A stretch of DNA of 64,000 nt from an uncultured Clostridia bacterium (GTDB lineage Bacteria; Bacillota; Clostridia; Christensenellales; Borkfalkiaceae): positions 1 to 64,000 of the forward strand of contig CANROE010000006.1 in the NCBI GenBank assembly GCA_947632195.1, written 5' to 3'. The notes under the pieces were generated by a model. It had not been told where the DNA came from. It ran no database searches and saw only the letters and a list, made by a program, of their open reading frames with translations. The translations under genes and the position numbers were made by a program. Positions 7,720 through 16,215 of this stretch are shown one piece after another. Every line of letters begins with the position of its first letter. Positions within the stretch are counted from its first letter, which is position 1.

Positions 7720-7765
7720 GGATAGGAGAGTAAATTTTTCACTCTCCTATCCTTTCCTTTTTCTA
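7720..7765 (+). terminator. intrinsic terminator
   Basis: A perfect 12-bp stem GGATAGGAGAGT (7720-7731) pairs with 7741-7752, followed by TTTCCTTTTTCT. Confidence 0.85.
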
Positions 7766-7888
7766 TTTATAAAGTTTCTATTTGCGGCGAATTGATACGG
7801 ACGGGTTGCGCTCGCCCTCTACATCAATGCTATGAATAGCCGCCACTGATTCTGAAATGGTGGGCAGCGCGACAGATAACAAACAAAT

Positions 7889-7915
7889 AGCGGGGAACAC
7901 GTTCCCCGCTGTTTT
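7889..7915 (-). terminator. intrinsic terminator (convergent region)
   Basis: A 10-bp stem AGCGGGGAAC (7889-7898) and GTTCCCCGCT (7901-7910). The plus-strand side is followed by GTTTTT. It lies just after the hydrolase stop, so it probably serves as its terminator, though the T run is better on the plus strand. Confidence 0.55.
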
Positions 7916-7930
7916 TCGTTCTTGTTTGTT

Positions 7931-8830
7931 TTATACCTTTTCGTCAAACACTTTGTCGAAGAAGGAGAGGACGGTCCCCCACTTCTCCTCTCTGCCGTCG
8001 CGCTCGTTCAAGAATTCGTGGCGGGACTTTTCAAAGAGCACCATGCGCAAATTCTTCATGCCCTGCTCGCGGTAGTACGCCGCGAGTTTTTTTACGCCCT
8101 TCCCCATGTCTCCCACGGGGTCGTCCGCACCCGAGATGAGGAGCACGGGCAGCTCTTTGGGGAGCCCCATCGCATACTTCTTTGTGTACAGCCCGCGCAG
8201 ACCCTTGAAAAAGTCCTTGTAAAAGCGGTTGGAACAGGTAAACCCCGAGAGCGGATCCTGTCCGTAAGCGAGGTTGTTGGCAAGATCGGTGCTCAGCCAC
8301 TGCCCGTTGTCAAACTTTTTGGCGTATGCGCCGAAGGAGAGTTTCTCGATGAGTTTGGAAGGTTTCTTCGCGCCGAAAATGCAACCCATTCCCGCAACAA
8401 AGGATCCGAGATACACTTCAAAGTCCTTTTTGTAATTGCTCCCGCCGATGACGATACCGTCCAGCTTGTCGCCGTATTTGCCGAGATAGGCCTGCGCGAC
8501 AAAGGAGCCGTAGGAGAATCCGAACAAAAAGTAGGGCAGTCCCGCATATTTGCGGCGATAAAAATCGGTGAGCGCCGCCTCGTCTTTGAGCGTGTCGGCA
8601 AACATATTTCCCTTACAGTAGCCGAGGGTGTCGCGGTCGGTAAGGCCATGCCCGCGATGGTCGTCGGCAATGACGAGATACCCATGCTCATTCAAAAAAC
8701 GCGCGAACGCGTCGTAACGGGCGGCGTGCTCCGCCATTCCGTGGACGATCTGCACCATGCCCTTCGGTTCTTTTACCGCCAGCCACTCGTACACATGGAT
8801 GTTTTTTCCGTCAAAACTTGTAAATTCCAT
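7931..8830 (-). CDS. alpha/beta hydrolase, lysophospholipase / monoacylglycerol lipase type
   Basis: The protein has 299 residues and no signal peptide. The oxyanion region reads VHGMAEHAARYD. The nucleophile elbow is GFSYGSF (Ser about residue 109), the acid is in SGADDPVG, and the catalytic His is in SRHEFLNE. This is the Serine aminopeptidase S33/Hydrolase_4 layout used by lysophospholipases and monoglyceride lipases. A GAGGTG site lies close to the ATG. It is monocistronic with its own promoter. The substrate is inferred as an acylglycerol or lysolipid ester. Confidence 0.85.
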   Translation of the reverse strand: MEFTSFDGKNIHVYEWLAVKEPKGMVQIVHGMAEHAARYDAFARFLNEHGYLVIADDHRGHGLTDRDTLGYCKGNMFADTLKDEAALTDFYRRKYAGLPYFLFGFSYGSFVAQAYLGKYGDKLDGIVIGGSNYKKDFEVYLGSFVAGMGCIFGAKKPSKLIEKLSFGAYAKKFDNGQWLSTDLANNLAYGQDPLSGFTCSNRFYKDFFKGLRGLYTKKYAMGLPKELPVLLISGADDPVGDMGKGVKKLAAYYREQGMKNLRMVLFEKSRHEFLNERDGREEKWGTVLSFFDKVFDEKV

Positions 8831-8867
8831 AGACGCACCTCTTTTTTCCTCTCTATTTTACCGCTCT

Positions 8868-8896
8868 ATTATACCGCCGCGCGCGGGAAATATCAA
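8868..8896 (-). promoter_or_regulatory. sigma-A promoter of the hydrolase gene
   Basis: On the minus strand TTGATA (8896-8891), a 17-bp spacer and TATAAT (8873-8868). Confidence 0.8.
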
Positions 8897-8966
8897 GTGT
8901 TTTCCGCATATTTCCCGCCGAGGAGATCTTTGCCGCATTTACCGGAAAGTCACCTGTATCTTTTTC

Positions 8967-8996
8967 TTGATTCCCAATAGGCGCGTCTGCTACAAT
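8967..8996 (+). promoter_or_regulatory. sigma-A promoter of the NlpC/P60 gene
   Basis: TTGATT (8967-8972), an 18-bp spacer and TACAAT (8991-8996). The upstream in-frame ATG at 8995 lies inside this -10, which fixes the true start at 9028. Confidence 0.7.
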
Positions 8997-9027
8997 GTCT
9001 CCGAGAACAATATATGGGGGTAACAAA

Positions 9028-9915
9028 ATGCGAAACGGTTGCAAAATTGCTGCGCTTGCGGGGGCGATGCTCCTTGCCTTCCCCTTCGGCGCGTGCGGAG
9101 AAAAACAAGAAGTCTCAGCCCCTCTCCCGCCCGAAACGGAGGCGGAGCTGCCGCAGGAGCGCGAGGAAACCACTCCCCTGCCGCAGGAGCCCGAATCACC
9201 CGAAGTTAAATCGCCCGAAATCGAATCACCCAATAACGAACCGCCCGAAGTTGAATCGTCCGAGATTGAACCGAAAGAGGCAAAAACGGCATACATACGG
9301 GTGCTTGTTGACGGTTTGAACGTGCGCTCCGGCGCGGGGACGGGATACGGGGCGTTTGCGCAGGCGGAGAAAGGGACGCTCCTCCTGTATGCGGGGAAGA
9401 GCGGGAATTGGTACGAGACCGTCTATCTCGGCAAAAGGGCGTATGTGAGCGCGGAAAGCCGCTATACGGAACTCTTAAAACTTGCAACGGGCAGCGAAAA
9501 TACCGAAAAAATCATTGCGGAGGGAGCGGCGCTGCTCGGCACGCCCTATGTGTACGGCGCGGTGCGTCTGCACGACGGCAAGGGAAATTTGTTGAAAAGT
9601 TTCACGGCTGCGGAGTTTGACTGCTCGTCTCTCATGCAATACATCTTTTACAAGGGCGCGGGAATTTTGCTCGACGTCAACACCCGCACGCAGATCAAAC
9701 AGGGCGAAAAGGTGGCTTGGGAGGACATCGCGCGGGGAGATCTTCTCTTTTTCACCAACGCCTCCCGCCAAAACAGGACGGGGATCGAGCGTGTGGGACA
9801 TGTAGCGCTCTACCTCGGCGGGAACTACATTCTGCACACTGCCTCCGACTTTGCCAAGATCGAACAGATCACGCCGCTACGCAAGAGCTACTTTATAGAG
9901 GCGAGAAGAATTTAA
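9028..9915 (+). CDS. SH3b-NlpC/P60 cell-wall peptidase lipoprotein
   Basis: The protein has 295 residues. A signal peptide ends in FPFGAC and is followed by a Pro/Glu-rich linker with SPEVESPEIE-type repeats (about 30-85). An SH3b domain starts at VLVDGLNVRSGAGTGYG. The NlpC/P60 domain has the catalytic Cys in FDCSSL, His in GHVALYLG and a further polar residue in YILHT. An insert of about 20 residues (VRLHDGKGNLLKSFTAA) separates TPYVYGA from the Cys. It should cleave peptidoglycan stem peptides outside the membrane. The ribosome site GGGGGTAA precedes the chosen ATG. Confidence 0.88.
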   Translation: MRNGCKIAALAGAMLLAFPFGACGEKQEVSAPLPPETEAELPQEREETTPLPQEPESPEVKSPEIESPNNEPPEVESSEIEPKEAKTAYIRVLVDGLNVRSGAGTGYGAFAQAEKGTLLLYAGKSGNWYETVYLGKRAYVSAESRYTELLKLATGSENTEKIIAEGAALLGTPYVYGAVRLHDGKGNLLKSFTAAEFDCSSLMQYIFYKGAGILLDVNTRTQIKQGEKVAWEDIARGDLLFFTNASRQNRTGIERVGHVALYLGGNYILHTASDFAKIEQITPLRKSYFIEARRI

Positions 9916-9930
9916 AAGGCCTGCGGGCAG

Positions 9931-9959
9931 AAAAAAAGGCGGGAACGACCCGCCTTTTT
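9931..9959. terminator. bidirectional intrinsic terminator
   Basis: AAAGGCGGG (9935-9943), the loop AACGA and CCCGCCTTT. T runs occur on both strands, serving the NlpC/P60 gene and the convergent FmdB-like gene. Confidence 0.85.
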
Positions 9960-9971
9960 CGCATACAAAAT

Positions 9972-10169
9972 TTATCGGCAGCCGCTGCAATGCTTGCAGT
10001 CGCCGCTGCAATGTTTGGGCGGTTTGCCGGTGGAGGAGTACATCTCCCCCGACCATTCCCGCTCCGCTTTTCCGCCGCAAGCGGGGCAGAACGCCTCTTC
10101 GTCATAGCGCTTGACAAGTTCTTCAAATTTCTTTCCGCAGCGCGGGCAAGTGTAACTTAAAATGGGCAT
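9972..10169 (-). CDS. FmdB-like zinc-ribbon protein
   Basis: The protein has 65 residues. It begins MPILSYTCPRCGKKFEELVK and has a second pair CPACG, the FmdB-family zinc ribbon (CxxC_CxxC_SSSS). A tail follows with four further cysteines (HCSGDCKHCSGCR), which could bind an extra metal. The family is small and its function is not established. It has its own promoter and shares a terminator with the facing NlpC/P60 gene. AGAGGAAAG precedes the ATG. Confidence 0.82.
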   Translation of the reverse strand: MPILSYTCPRCGKKFEELVKRYDEEAFCPACGGKAEREWSGEMYSSTGKPPKHCSGDCKHCSGCR

Positions 10170-10189
10170 GATCTTTCCTCTGCGTCATT

Positions 10190-10218
10190 ATTATAATCCC
10201 CCGCCCTGCCGTTTGCAA
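10190..10218 (-). promoter_or_regulatory. sigma-A promoter of the FmdB-like gene
   Basis: On the minus strand TTGCAA (10218-10213), a 17-bp spacer and TATAAT (10195-10190). Confidence 0.75.
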
Positions 10219-10292
10219 GCATTTTTGCAAAAAAATGAGGAGTGAGGAATGCCGCGATTTGTGGTTCTTCCTCAGGAAGGGGAGAGGGGTTT

Positions 10293-10443
10293 ATTCTAAT
10301 TACGTCATGTTGAGCATAGCCGAAACATCTCCTTGTTACAATGCGGACACCCTTCGACATTGCTACTTCGTCGCTACGCTCCTCGTGCCGCCCTTCGACA
10401 AAATAGAACGTGCGGGCGGGGCAGGGTGACGTGATTTAAGAAC
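10293..10443. repeat. MITE-like element, copy 1 (151 bp)
   Basis: The ends are inverted repeats: left ATTCTAATTACGTCA (10293-10307) and right TGACGTGATTTAAGAAC (10427-10443). The interior shares CTCCTTGTT, CATGCGGACAC-like and CTTCGACA blocks with copy 2 at 37019-37114, which lies in the opposite orientation. This copy carries about 55 extra bases in the middle. No protein is encoded. Apart from this and the repeat at 10605, nothing else was recognised in 10219-10700. Confidence 0.6.
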
Positions 10444-10604
10444 GGTTTCAAAGATTTCTAAATCATTTGCGCGTTGGAAAATCGCCATTTTCCATAAGCG
10501 CCCACAATTTGCCGCATTCTTACGGCTTAGTGTCCGATGAAACGAACGAGAGGACAAGCAAGTTAAGGCGCAAGCGCAAGTTTCCTCGCACAATTATTTT
10601 CGAT

Positions 10605-10648
10605 GTGAGATTTCTCGACTCCGTGCTTCGCGCTCCGCTCGAAATGAC
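10605..10648. repeat. dispersed GTCAT-type intergenic repeat
   Basis: GTGAGATTTCTCGACT... to ...CTCGAAATGAC, closely similar to 851-898. Confidence 0.6.
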
Positions 10649-10700
10649 AATTAGAGCGATTTGCGCATAGCACAAGGAAAAGAATTGTGCGAAACTAAAA

Positions 10701-12146
10701 TCAGATTACGCATGCCCCATCCGTAAACGACTTGAACAGGCCCTCCACATTCGCGCCCGCCTTGTGGAAACAGGAGATGAGCTCCTCGGGCGAAGCGATC
10801 CTGCCCGTGAATCCGGAAACATAATTTTTCAGCCCCGTGAAGAACTTTCTGTCCCCCACCGTTGCGCGCACGCGGTCAAACAGGATCACGCCCTTGTCGT
10901 ACGCGATATTCCGGTATTCGTATTCCCCCGTGTACGCCGTCAGTGGGCGGTTCATGGTGGTATCCGCCTCGCCCGCGATTTGGCTGCGGTAGGAGAAGAA
11001 GGCGCGGTATCCGCTCTCGGAGCGTTTCATCGCCCCCTCGTAGGTATCGCCGTATTCGGGAAACGCCCCCAAAAAGAGCGCCGCCGAATATTCCGCCAGC
11101 CCTTCGTCCTGCCAGGCGTTTTCAAATTGATTGCTCCCCACCATGCCGTACCACCATTGGTGGGCGGTCTCGTGTGCGACAACTGCGGGAACATCCGCGC
11201 GCTGCAACGAAGAAGAGATCATCGCAAGCCCCGAATATTCCATTCCGCCGTAGGGAAAATCCGTCTCCGCCACGACATAGCGGGGATAGCCGTAATCACC
11301 GAAAGTGCGCGAAAAATAGGTCAGCGCGTCGGTGGCCGCCTTCAAAGTCGTTGCGGGCGCGGGATCGGAGATATACCAATATTCAACGGGGATCTCCCCC
11401 GCCTCCGCCGTCATGCAGTTCAGATCTTTCCCGAACACGAGCGCCACATCCCGCACTCCTTCGGCCGTCACGGAGACCGTCTGCTTTCCGCCCGACGTCT
11501 GCGACGACCCGACGCCGTTGTACGCCACATGGTATTCTGCGGGAAGGGTGAGAGAGAGGGAATAATCCGCACAGTCCGCCACAAACGGGTCGCCGTTGCT
11601 CGAATAGACGTATTCGCGGAACGCCTGCCCGTCGTGACTGCAAAGCACGGGATAAAAATGAGAGAGATTGACGTTTTTGCGCCCCACGCCGAGACGGTGA
11701 TCCACGTTTGCAAGCGTCGTGGTAAACGAGACGGAGAGCGTTACGCTGTCCCCGGGATAGAGCGGCTCGCTCAAAAAGACGGAGAGAATGTTTTCGTCCT
11801 CGCCGCACACCTCGAAACGCTCCGCGCCGCCGACGGCGGAGACCTCGATCCCGCCGTAACTTTCGCCGCCGTAATAGGCCGAAGAACGGTATAATTCGGA
11901 TACGGGCCTGTACTTCGCGCCCTCACGGTAAGCGTTTGCCCACAACTCGAAGGAGAGCTTATCCAGCGTGTTTTCCGTGGAATTGGGCACGGAGACCTCC
12001 ATTTCGGCTACGAGCTTGCTCTCTTCGGGAAAATACTCCCCGCAGATGTTGTAGCGAACGGCACGCTCTTTCGCGCCGCAGGCGGTAAGCCCCAACATCG
12101 AGCCGAAAAGAGCCGCGCCGACCGCCAAGCAAAGAAATTTGCGCAT
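10701..12146 (-). CDS. M1-family zinc metallopeptidase lipoprotein
   Basis: The protein has 481 residues. A signal peptide ends in LGLTAC, a lipobox. The zinc motif HETAHQWWYG (about residue 330) is followed by the third ligand Glu in NAWQDEGLAEY. GGMEYSGL sits where M1 enzymes have GAMEN. The N-terminal half is the usual beta domain. It should trim N-terminal residues from peptides outside the membrane. GGGAGG precedes the ATG at 12146; the frame stays open upstream to 12473, but that extension is basic, repeat-like and lacks a ribosome site, so it was not used. No clear terminator was seen after the stop. Confidence 0.87.
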   Translation of the reverse strand: MRKFLCLAVGAALFGSMLGLTACGAKERAVRYNICGEYFPEESKLVAEMEVSVPNSTENTLDKLSFELWANAYREGAKYRPVSELYRSSAYYGGESYGGIEVSAVGGAERFEVCGEDENILSVFLSEPLYPGDSVTLSVSFTTTLANVDHRLGVGRKNVNLSHFYPVLCSHDGQAFREYVYSSNGDPFVADCADYSLSLTLPAEYHVAYNGVGSSQTSGGKQTVSVTAEGVRDVALVFGKDLNCMTAEAGEIPVEYWYISDPAPATTLKAATDALTYFSRTFGDYGYPRYVVAETDFPYGGMEYSGLAMISSSLQRADVPAVVAHETAHQWWYGMVGSNQFENAWQDEGLAEYSAALFLGAFPEYGDTYEGAMKRSESGYRAFFSYRSQIAGEADTTMNRPLTAYTGEYEYRNIAYDKGVILFDRVRATVGDRKFFTGLKNYVSGFTGRIASPEELISCFHKAGANVEGLFKSFTDGACVI

Positions 12147-12212
12147 AAAAACCTCCCGGGGAAACCCCTCTCGGTAGTGTATGTGCGCCCTTCTCCGAAT
12201 AGAACGAAGACA

Positions 12213-12259
12213 AAGCAAAAGCCGCCGCGCGCTTTCGGGAACGAAAGCGCGCGGCGGCT
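12213..12259 (-). terminator. strong intrinsic terminator after the purine permease
   Basis: A perfect 18-bp stem AGCCGCCGCGCGCTTTCG (12220-12237) and 12242-12259 has a 4-nt loop. On the minus strand it is followed by TTTGCTTTG. Confidence 0.8.
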
Positions 12260-12274
12260 CAAAATTCCAAACAG

Positions 12275-13768
12275 TTACGTTAAAAGAAACATTGCAAGGA
12301 AGAGCGCACAGATGATCCAGGTAGTGACGCCGATCTCTTTTACCTTGCCCGTGCACACTTTGACGAGCACATAGGCGATGATGCCCATGCCGATCCCCTT
12401 TTCGATGGAATAGCCGAGGAGCATGACGATGAAGGTAATGAATGCGACGACCGCCTCCAAAGGATCCGCCCAATCGATGTCCTTGATCGTCTCCATCATA
12501 AGCACACCCACCCAGATGAGTGCGGGCGCTACGGCGCTTCTCGGAATGAGTTGCGCAATGGGCGAGAGGAACATGGCAATGATGAACAGAATTGCCGCAG
12601 TGAGCGCGGTGAAACCCGTCTTTCCTCCCTCCGCGACCCCCGAGGAGGACTCCACAAAGGTCGTGACCGTGGTCGTACCCGCCATGGAGCCGACGCAGGT
12701 AGCAAGCGCGTCACAGAACATCATGCGTTTCATGCGGATGGGCGTCCCATTTTCGTCCAAGAGGTTGCCCCGCTTGCAGGTCCCGTACAAGGTGCCGATG
12801 GTGTTGAACATGTCGATCATGCAGAGGGAGAGCGCGGAGGTGAGCAGAACGACCACGGCGGTCGCAGCGCCTCCCTCGATCCCGCTGAAATCAAAGCCCG
12901 CCGTGAACACCTTTCCGACCGCCTCGCTCCCCCAGCTCTTGAATGCCGCAAAGGGGCTCACAAAAGTGATGGAGGAAAAGTACGCCTCCGCGCCCGCCGA
13001 GCCGCACCCGTAGGCAATGCCCGCGAGAACATAAAAGAGGCCGGCGGAGCCGAGGATCCCCCAAAGAATGGAGCCCTTGACATTTTTATGCGACATGATC
13101 GCGATCGCGATCACCCCCACAAGGGCGACGATGGCGGGGAGCATGCCCGTAACCCCGTCTTTGGCGTCCCACGCCATAAAGCTGTTCCCCGCGTTCGGCA
13201 TGACGCTCAGCGAGAAGAACTTCACGAGGGTGGAGCCGTCCGCGACGATGACCTTCGCCTGTTGCATGCCGATGAAGGCGATGAAAAAGCCGATACCGAT
13301 GGGGATCGCCTTTCTGACCGCCTGCGGAATGGCCTCAAAGATCTTTTGTCTGAGTCCCGTCGCCGTCAGAATGAGGAAGATCACCCCGTCGATGAGGGTA
13401 AACAGCATACAGTTGGCATAAGTGAGCCCCGAATATCTCAGAAGCAGGGTGTAGATGACGAAGGCGCCTACGCCGATCCCGGGAGCCTGTGCGAGCGGCA
13501 TTTTGGCAAGCAACGCCATGAGAAGAGTTCCCGCGATCGCACCGATCGCCGTGGCGATGTACGCCGCCCCGAAAGAAAGCCCTACCCATTCCTCGGAGCA
13601 CACATTTGCGTTCACCATGAGGATATAGACCATGGACATGAAGGTGGTAAAGCCCGCGATCATCTCCATGCGGAAGGTAGAGCCCATGCGCGAGATCCCG
13701 AAAAATCCGTCCAATTTGCCGAGCAGGCCTCGGCGGGCGCTCTTTTCGGGTGTTTGCCGATTTTCCAT
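12275..13768 (-). CDS. NCS2/AzgA-type purine (guanine/hypoxanthine) permease
   Basis: The protein has 497 residues and 12-14 membrane helices. It starts LDGFFGISRMGSTFRMEMIAGFTTFMSMVYIL, the opening of AzgA/PbuG-type transporters. The family motifs AQAPGIGVGAF, AIPIGIGFFIAF, MFNTIGTLYG and ESSSGVAEGGKTGFTAL are all present. Such proteins import guanine, hypoxanthine or adenine with protons. ATG at 13768 with AGGAAG upstream is preferred over an in-frame start 14 codons earlier. No purine riboswitch was recognised in the short leader. It is transcribed alone. Confidence 0.9.
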   Translation of the reverse strand: MENRQTPEKSARRGLLGKLDGFFGISRMGSTFRMEMIAGFTTFMSMVYILMVNANVCSEEWVGLSFGAAYIATAIGAIAGTLLMALLAKMPLAQAPGIGVGAFVIYTLLLRYSGLTYANCMLFTLIDGVIFLILTATGLRQKIFEAIPQAVRKAIPIGIGFFIAFIGMQQAKVIVADGSTLVKFFSLSVMPNAGNSFMAWDAKDGVTGMLPAIVALVGVIAIAIMSHKNVKGSILWGILGSAGLFYVLAGIAYGCGSAGAEAYFSSITFVSPFAAFKSWGSEAVGKVFTAGFDFSGIEGGAATAVVVLLTSALSLCMIDMFNTIGTLYGTCKRGNLLDENGTPIRMKRMMFCDALATCVGSMAGTTTVTTFVESSSGVAEGGKTGFTALTAAILFIIAMFLSPIAQLIPRSAVAPALIWVGVLMMETIKDIDWADPLEAVVAFITFIVMLLGYSIEKGIGMGIIAYVLVKVCTGKVKEIGVTTWIICALFLAMFLLT

Positions 13769-13800
13769 AAAGTACTTCCTTTTTTGAAAAGTTTTAAGTG

Positions 13801-13829
13801 ATTTTATCACATTTTTGGTAAAAATGCAA
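13801..13829 (-). promoter_or_regulatory. sigma-A promoter of the purine permease
   Basis: On the minus strand TTGCAT (13829-13824), a 17-bp spacer and TAAAAT (13806-13801). Confidence 0.7.
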
Positions 13830-13929
13830 GATTTTTGACGAGAAAATCAGAAAAAAATCACACCAAATGAAAAAAATCTTCATTCAGCGAAAAATTTTTT
13901 GATTTTACTATCTTTTTTTGCTTTCCCCC

Positions 13930-13957
13930 TTGATTTTTTTTTGAAATGCTGTATAAT
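13930..13957 (+). promoter_or_regulatory. sigma-A promoter of the EF-G-like gene
   Basis: TTGATT (13930-13935), a 16-bp spacer and TATAAT (13952-13957). Confidence 0.75.
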
Positions 13958-14024
13958 GGAAAAGGTGGGCTTTTGTTCATAGAGGACAGATTCTGCCCGC
14001 AATTCACATTCCAAGGGGAAAATT

Positions 14025-16085
14025 ATGAGTATTTCCGCAACAAATATCCGCAACATCGCCATCGTCGGACACGGCGGCGAAGGAAAAACGACGCTTATGG
14101 AAGCGATCCTTCTGAACGGCGGCGTGATCGAACGCATGGGCAAGACGGACAACGGCACGACCGTCTCCGATTTCGACGAACAGGAGATCGCCAGAAAAAC
14201 TTCCATTTCTCTCGCCGTCGCCAACCTCACCTGGAAGGACGTCAAGATCAATCTGCTCGACGTTCCCGGGTTCTACGATTTCGAGGGTGAATTCATCGCC
14301 GCCATGCGCGCGGCGGGCGCAGCGCTCGTCGTGGTGGGCCCCGGCGGATCGGTGACGGTCGGGACGGAGAAAGCGCTCGACCAATGCCTCAAACTCAAAA
14401 AGCCCTCCATCGTCTTTGTCAACGGCATGGACAAGGAAAACGCGGACTACGCGGGGACGGTGCGCGCCCTGCAAGAACGCTATAAGGGCAAGATCGCCCC
14501 TGTCCAGATCCCGATCATGGACGGCAACAAGATGACGGGCTATATCAACGTCATCACGGGCGACGCGTACAAATTCGGCGCGAGCGGCGTGGAAAAGATC
14601 GACGTGCCCGCCGCCTATTCGTCCGCGCTCGAAGAGATGCAGGGCGTTTTGCAGGAATCTGCCGCCGAAAACGACGAAGAGCTCCTCGAAAAGTATTTCG
14701 AGGCGGGCGCTCTCACACCCGAAGAGACCGCACTCGGGCTCCGCAAGGGCATTCATTCCATCAGCGTGATCCCCGTTCTCGCGGGCAGCGCGCTGCTCAA
14801 CAAGGGCGTGATCAACCTCATGAACGCGCTCGTGGAATATCTGCCGCAGGCAGCCGAACGCGCGGGGCTCCCCGCCACCGACCTCAAAACGAAGGAGCAG
14901 ATCTCCGTGGATTGCGACGCGGGCGCTCCCCTCGCGGCGCAGGTGTTCAAAACCGCCGTGGACCCCTTCGTGGGCAAACTCAACTATCTCCGCGTCTGCC
15001 GAGGCGTCCTGCGCTCGGGCATGACCGTCTATAACCCCAATACCGACACCGAGGAGCGTATCAACGCGATCTATCTTCTCGTCGGCAAAAAGCAGATCCC
15101 CGTGACCGAGCTTACCGCAGGCGACATCGGCGCGGTGAACAAGCTCAGCAATACGGGCACGGGCGACACGTTGTGCGATCCTGCCGCTCCCGTACAGTTT
15201 GAGCCCATCCACTTCCCCGAGCCCGTGCTCTCCATGGCCGTCAACGCCACGGTGCGCGGCACCGAGGACAAAGTGTTCGGAGGGCTCTACCGCCTTGCCG
15301 AAGAGGACAAGAGTTTCCAGGTGCGCAAGAATACCGAGACGGGCGAGACCCTCGCCTGCGGACAGGGCGAAGTGCAGCTTGAAATCATCAAGCGGAGACT
15401 GAAAAGCAAATTCGGCGCGGACGCGGAATTCTCCACTCCCACCGTTGCCTACCGCGAGGCGATCACGGGAAAGGCGGAGGCCGAAGGCAAACACAAGAAA
15501 CAGACGGGCGGCGCGGGACAGTTCGGCGTCGTGAATATCCGGTTCGAGCCGGGCGCAGAGGACGGCGTGTTCGAGTTCGTGGACGCAGTCGTCGGCGGCA
15601 CGGTCCCCAAACAGTTCATTCCCGCCGTGGAAAAGGGACTGCGCGAAGCCATCCAGAAAGGCGTGCTCGCGGGCTATCCCATGGTCAACCTGAAAGCGAC
15701 GCTGTTCGACGGCAAATATCACCCTGTGGACAGTAAGGAGGTTGCGTTCGTCTCTGCGGCAAAACTTGCATATGACGACGGTATCCGCCGCGCAAGACCC
15801 GTCATTCTCGAACCCGTCTGCTCCATGAAGATCACCGTTCCCGAACAGTACGTCGGCGACATCATGGGCGATCTCAACAAGCGTCGCGGCCGCATCATCG
15901 GCATGGACACCGTAGAGGGATTGCAGGTGATTACGGCGGAGGCGCCCGAGGGCGAGATCCTCACTTATGCGACAAGCCTGCGTTCCATGACGCAGGGCAG
16001 AGGCAGATTCTCGCAGGAATTTGCCCGCTACGAACAGGCGCCCGACACAGTCATCCAGGCTGTCATCAAGGCGCAGCAAGGTTAA
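14025..16085 (+). CDS. EF-G-like translational GTPase (paralogue, not the main EF-G)
   Basis: The protein has 686 residues with the five-domain EF-G layout. G1 is GHGGEGKTT, G3 is DVPGFYDF. G4 reads NGMDKEN, with Gly where NKxD has Lys. Domain IV (KKQTGGAGQFGVVNIRFEP) and domain V (ICSMKITVPEQYVGDIMGDLNKRRGRI-like) are intact. The GHGGEGKTT form is typical of the EF-G-like translocation factors found beside a housekeeping FusA. The weakened G4 may lower guanine specificity. It should act on the ribosome, but its role is uncertain. The site AAGGGGAAAAT precedes the ATG. Confidence 0.85.
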   Translation: MSISATNIRNIAIVGHGGEGKTTLMEAILLNGGVIERMGKTDNGTTVSDFDEQEIARKTSISLAVANLTWKDVKINLLDVPGFYDFEGEFIAAMRAAGAALVVVGPGGSVTVGTEKALDQCLKLKKPSIVFVNGMDKENADYAGTVRALQERYKGKIAPVQIPIMDGNKMTGYINVITGDAYKFGASGVEKIDVPAAYSSALEEMQGVLQESAAENDEELLEKYFEAGALTPEETALGLRKGIHSISVIPVLAGSALLNKGVINLMNALVEYLPQAAERAGLPATDLKTKEQISVDCDAGAPLAAQVFKTAVDPFVGKLNYLRVCRGVLRSGMTVYNPNTDTEERINAIYLLVGKKQIPVTELTAGDIGAVNKLSNTGTGDTLCDPAAPVQFEPIHFPEPVLSMAVNATVRGTEDKVFGGLYRLAEEDKSFQVRKNTETGETLACGQGEVQLEIIKRRLKSKFGADAEFSTPTVAYREAITGKAEAEGKHKKQTGGAGQFGVVNIRFEPGAEDGVFEFVDAVVGGTVPKQFIPAVEKGLREAIQKGVLAGYPMVNLKATLFDGKYHPVDSKEVAFVSAAKLAYDDGIRRARPVILEPVCSMKITVPEQYVGDIMGDLNKRRGRIIGMDTVEGLQVITAEAPEGEILTYATSLRSMTQGRGRFSQEFARYEQAPDTVIQAVIKAQQG

Positions 16086-16099
16086 ATTACGGTAAGCAT

Positions 16100-16137
16100 G
16101 CCGCCCCCGAACCAACCGTTCGGGGGCGGCTGTCTTT
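16100..16137 (+). terminator. intrinsic terminator
   Basis: GCCGCCCCCGAAC (16100-16112), a 5-nt loop and 16118-16130, followed by TGTCTTTTTC. Confidence 0.85.
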
Positions 16138-16167
16138 TTCTTCCAACGAAAAAAAGAGAAAAACCGC

Positions 16168-16196
16168 TTTACAAATCGCGAGATTTGTTGTATGCT
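16168..16196 (+). promoter_or_regulatory. promoter with internal palindrome before the DUF697 gene
   Basis: TTTACA (16168-16173), a 17-bp spacer and TATGCT (16191-16196). The spacer contains the palindrome ACAAATC-GCGA-GATTTGT (16171-16188), placed where a repressor would block polymerase. The operator role is inferred. Confidence 0.5.
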
Positions 16197-16215
16197 TTTT
16201 ACAGGAGGTTTTGCT

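Noticed and set aside
12147-12473. N-terminal extension of the M1 peptidase
   Set aside because: The added 109 residues are basic and overlap the permease gene and its terminator; the lipoprotein signal begins at 12146 with a good ribosome site.
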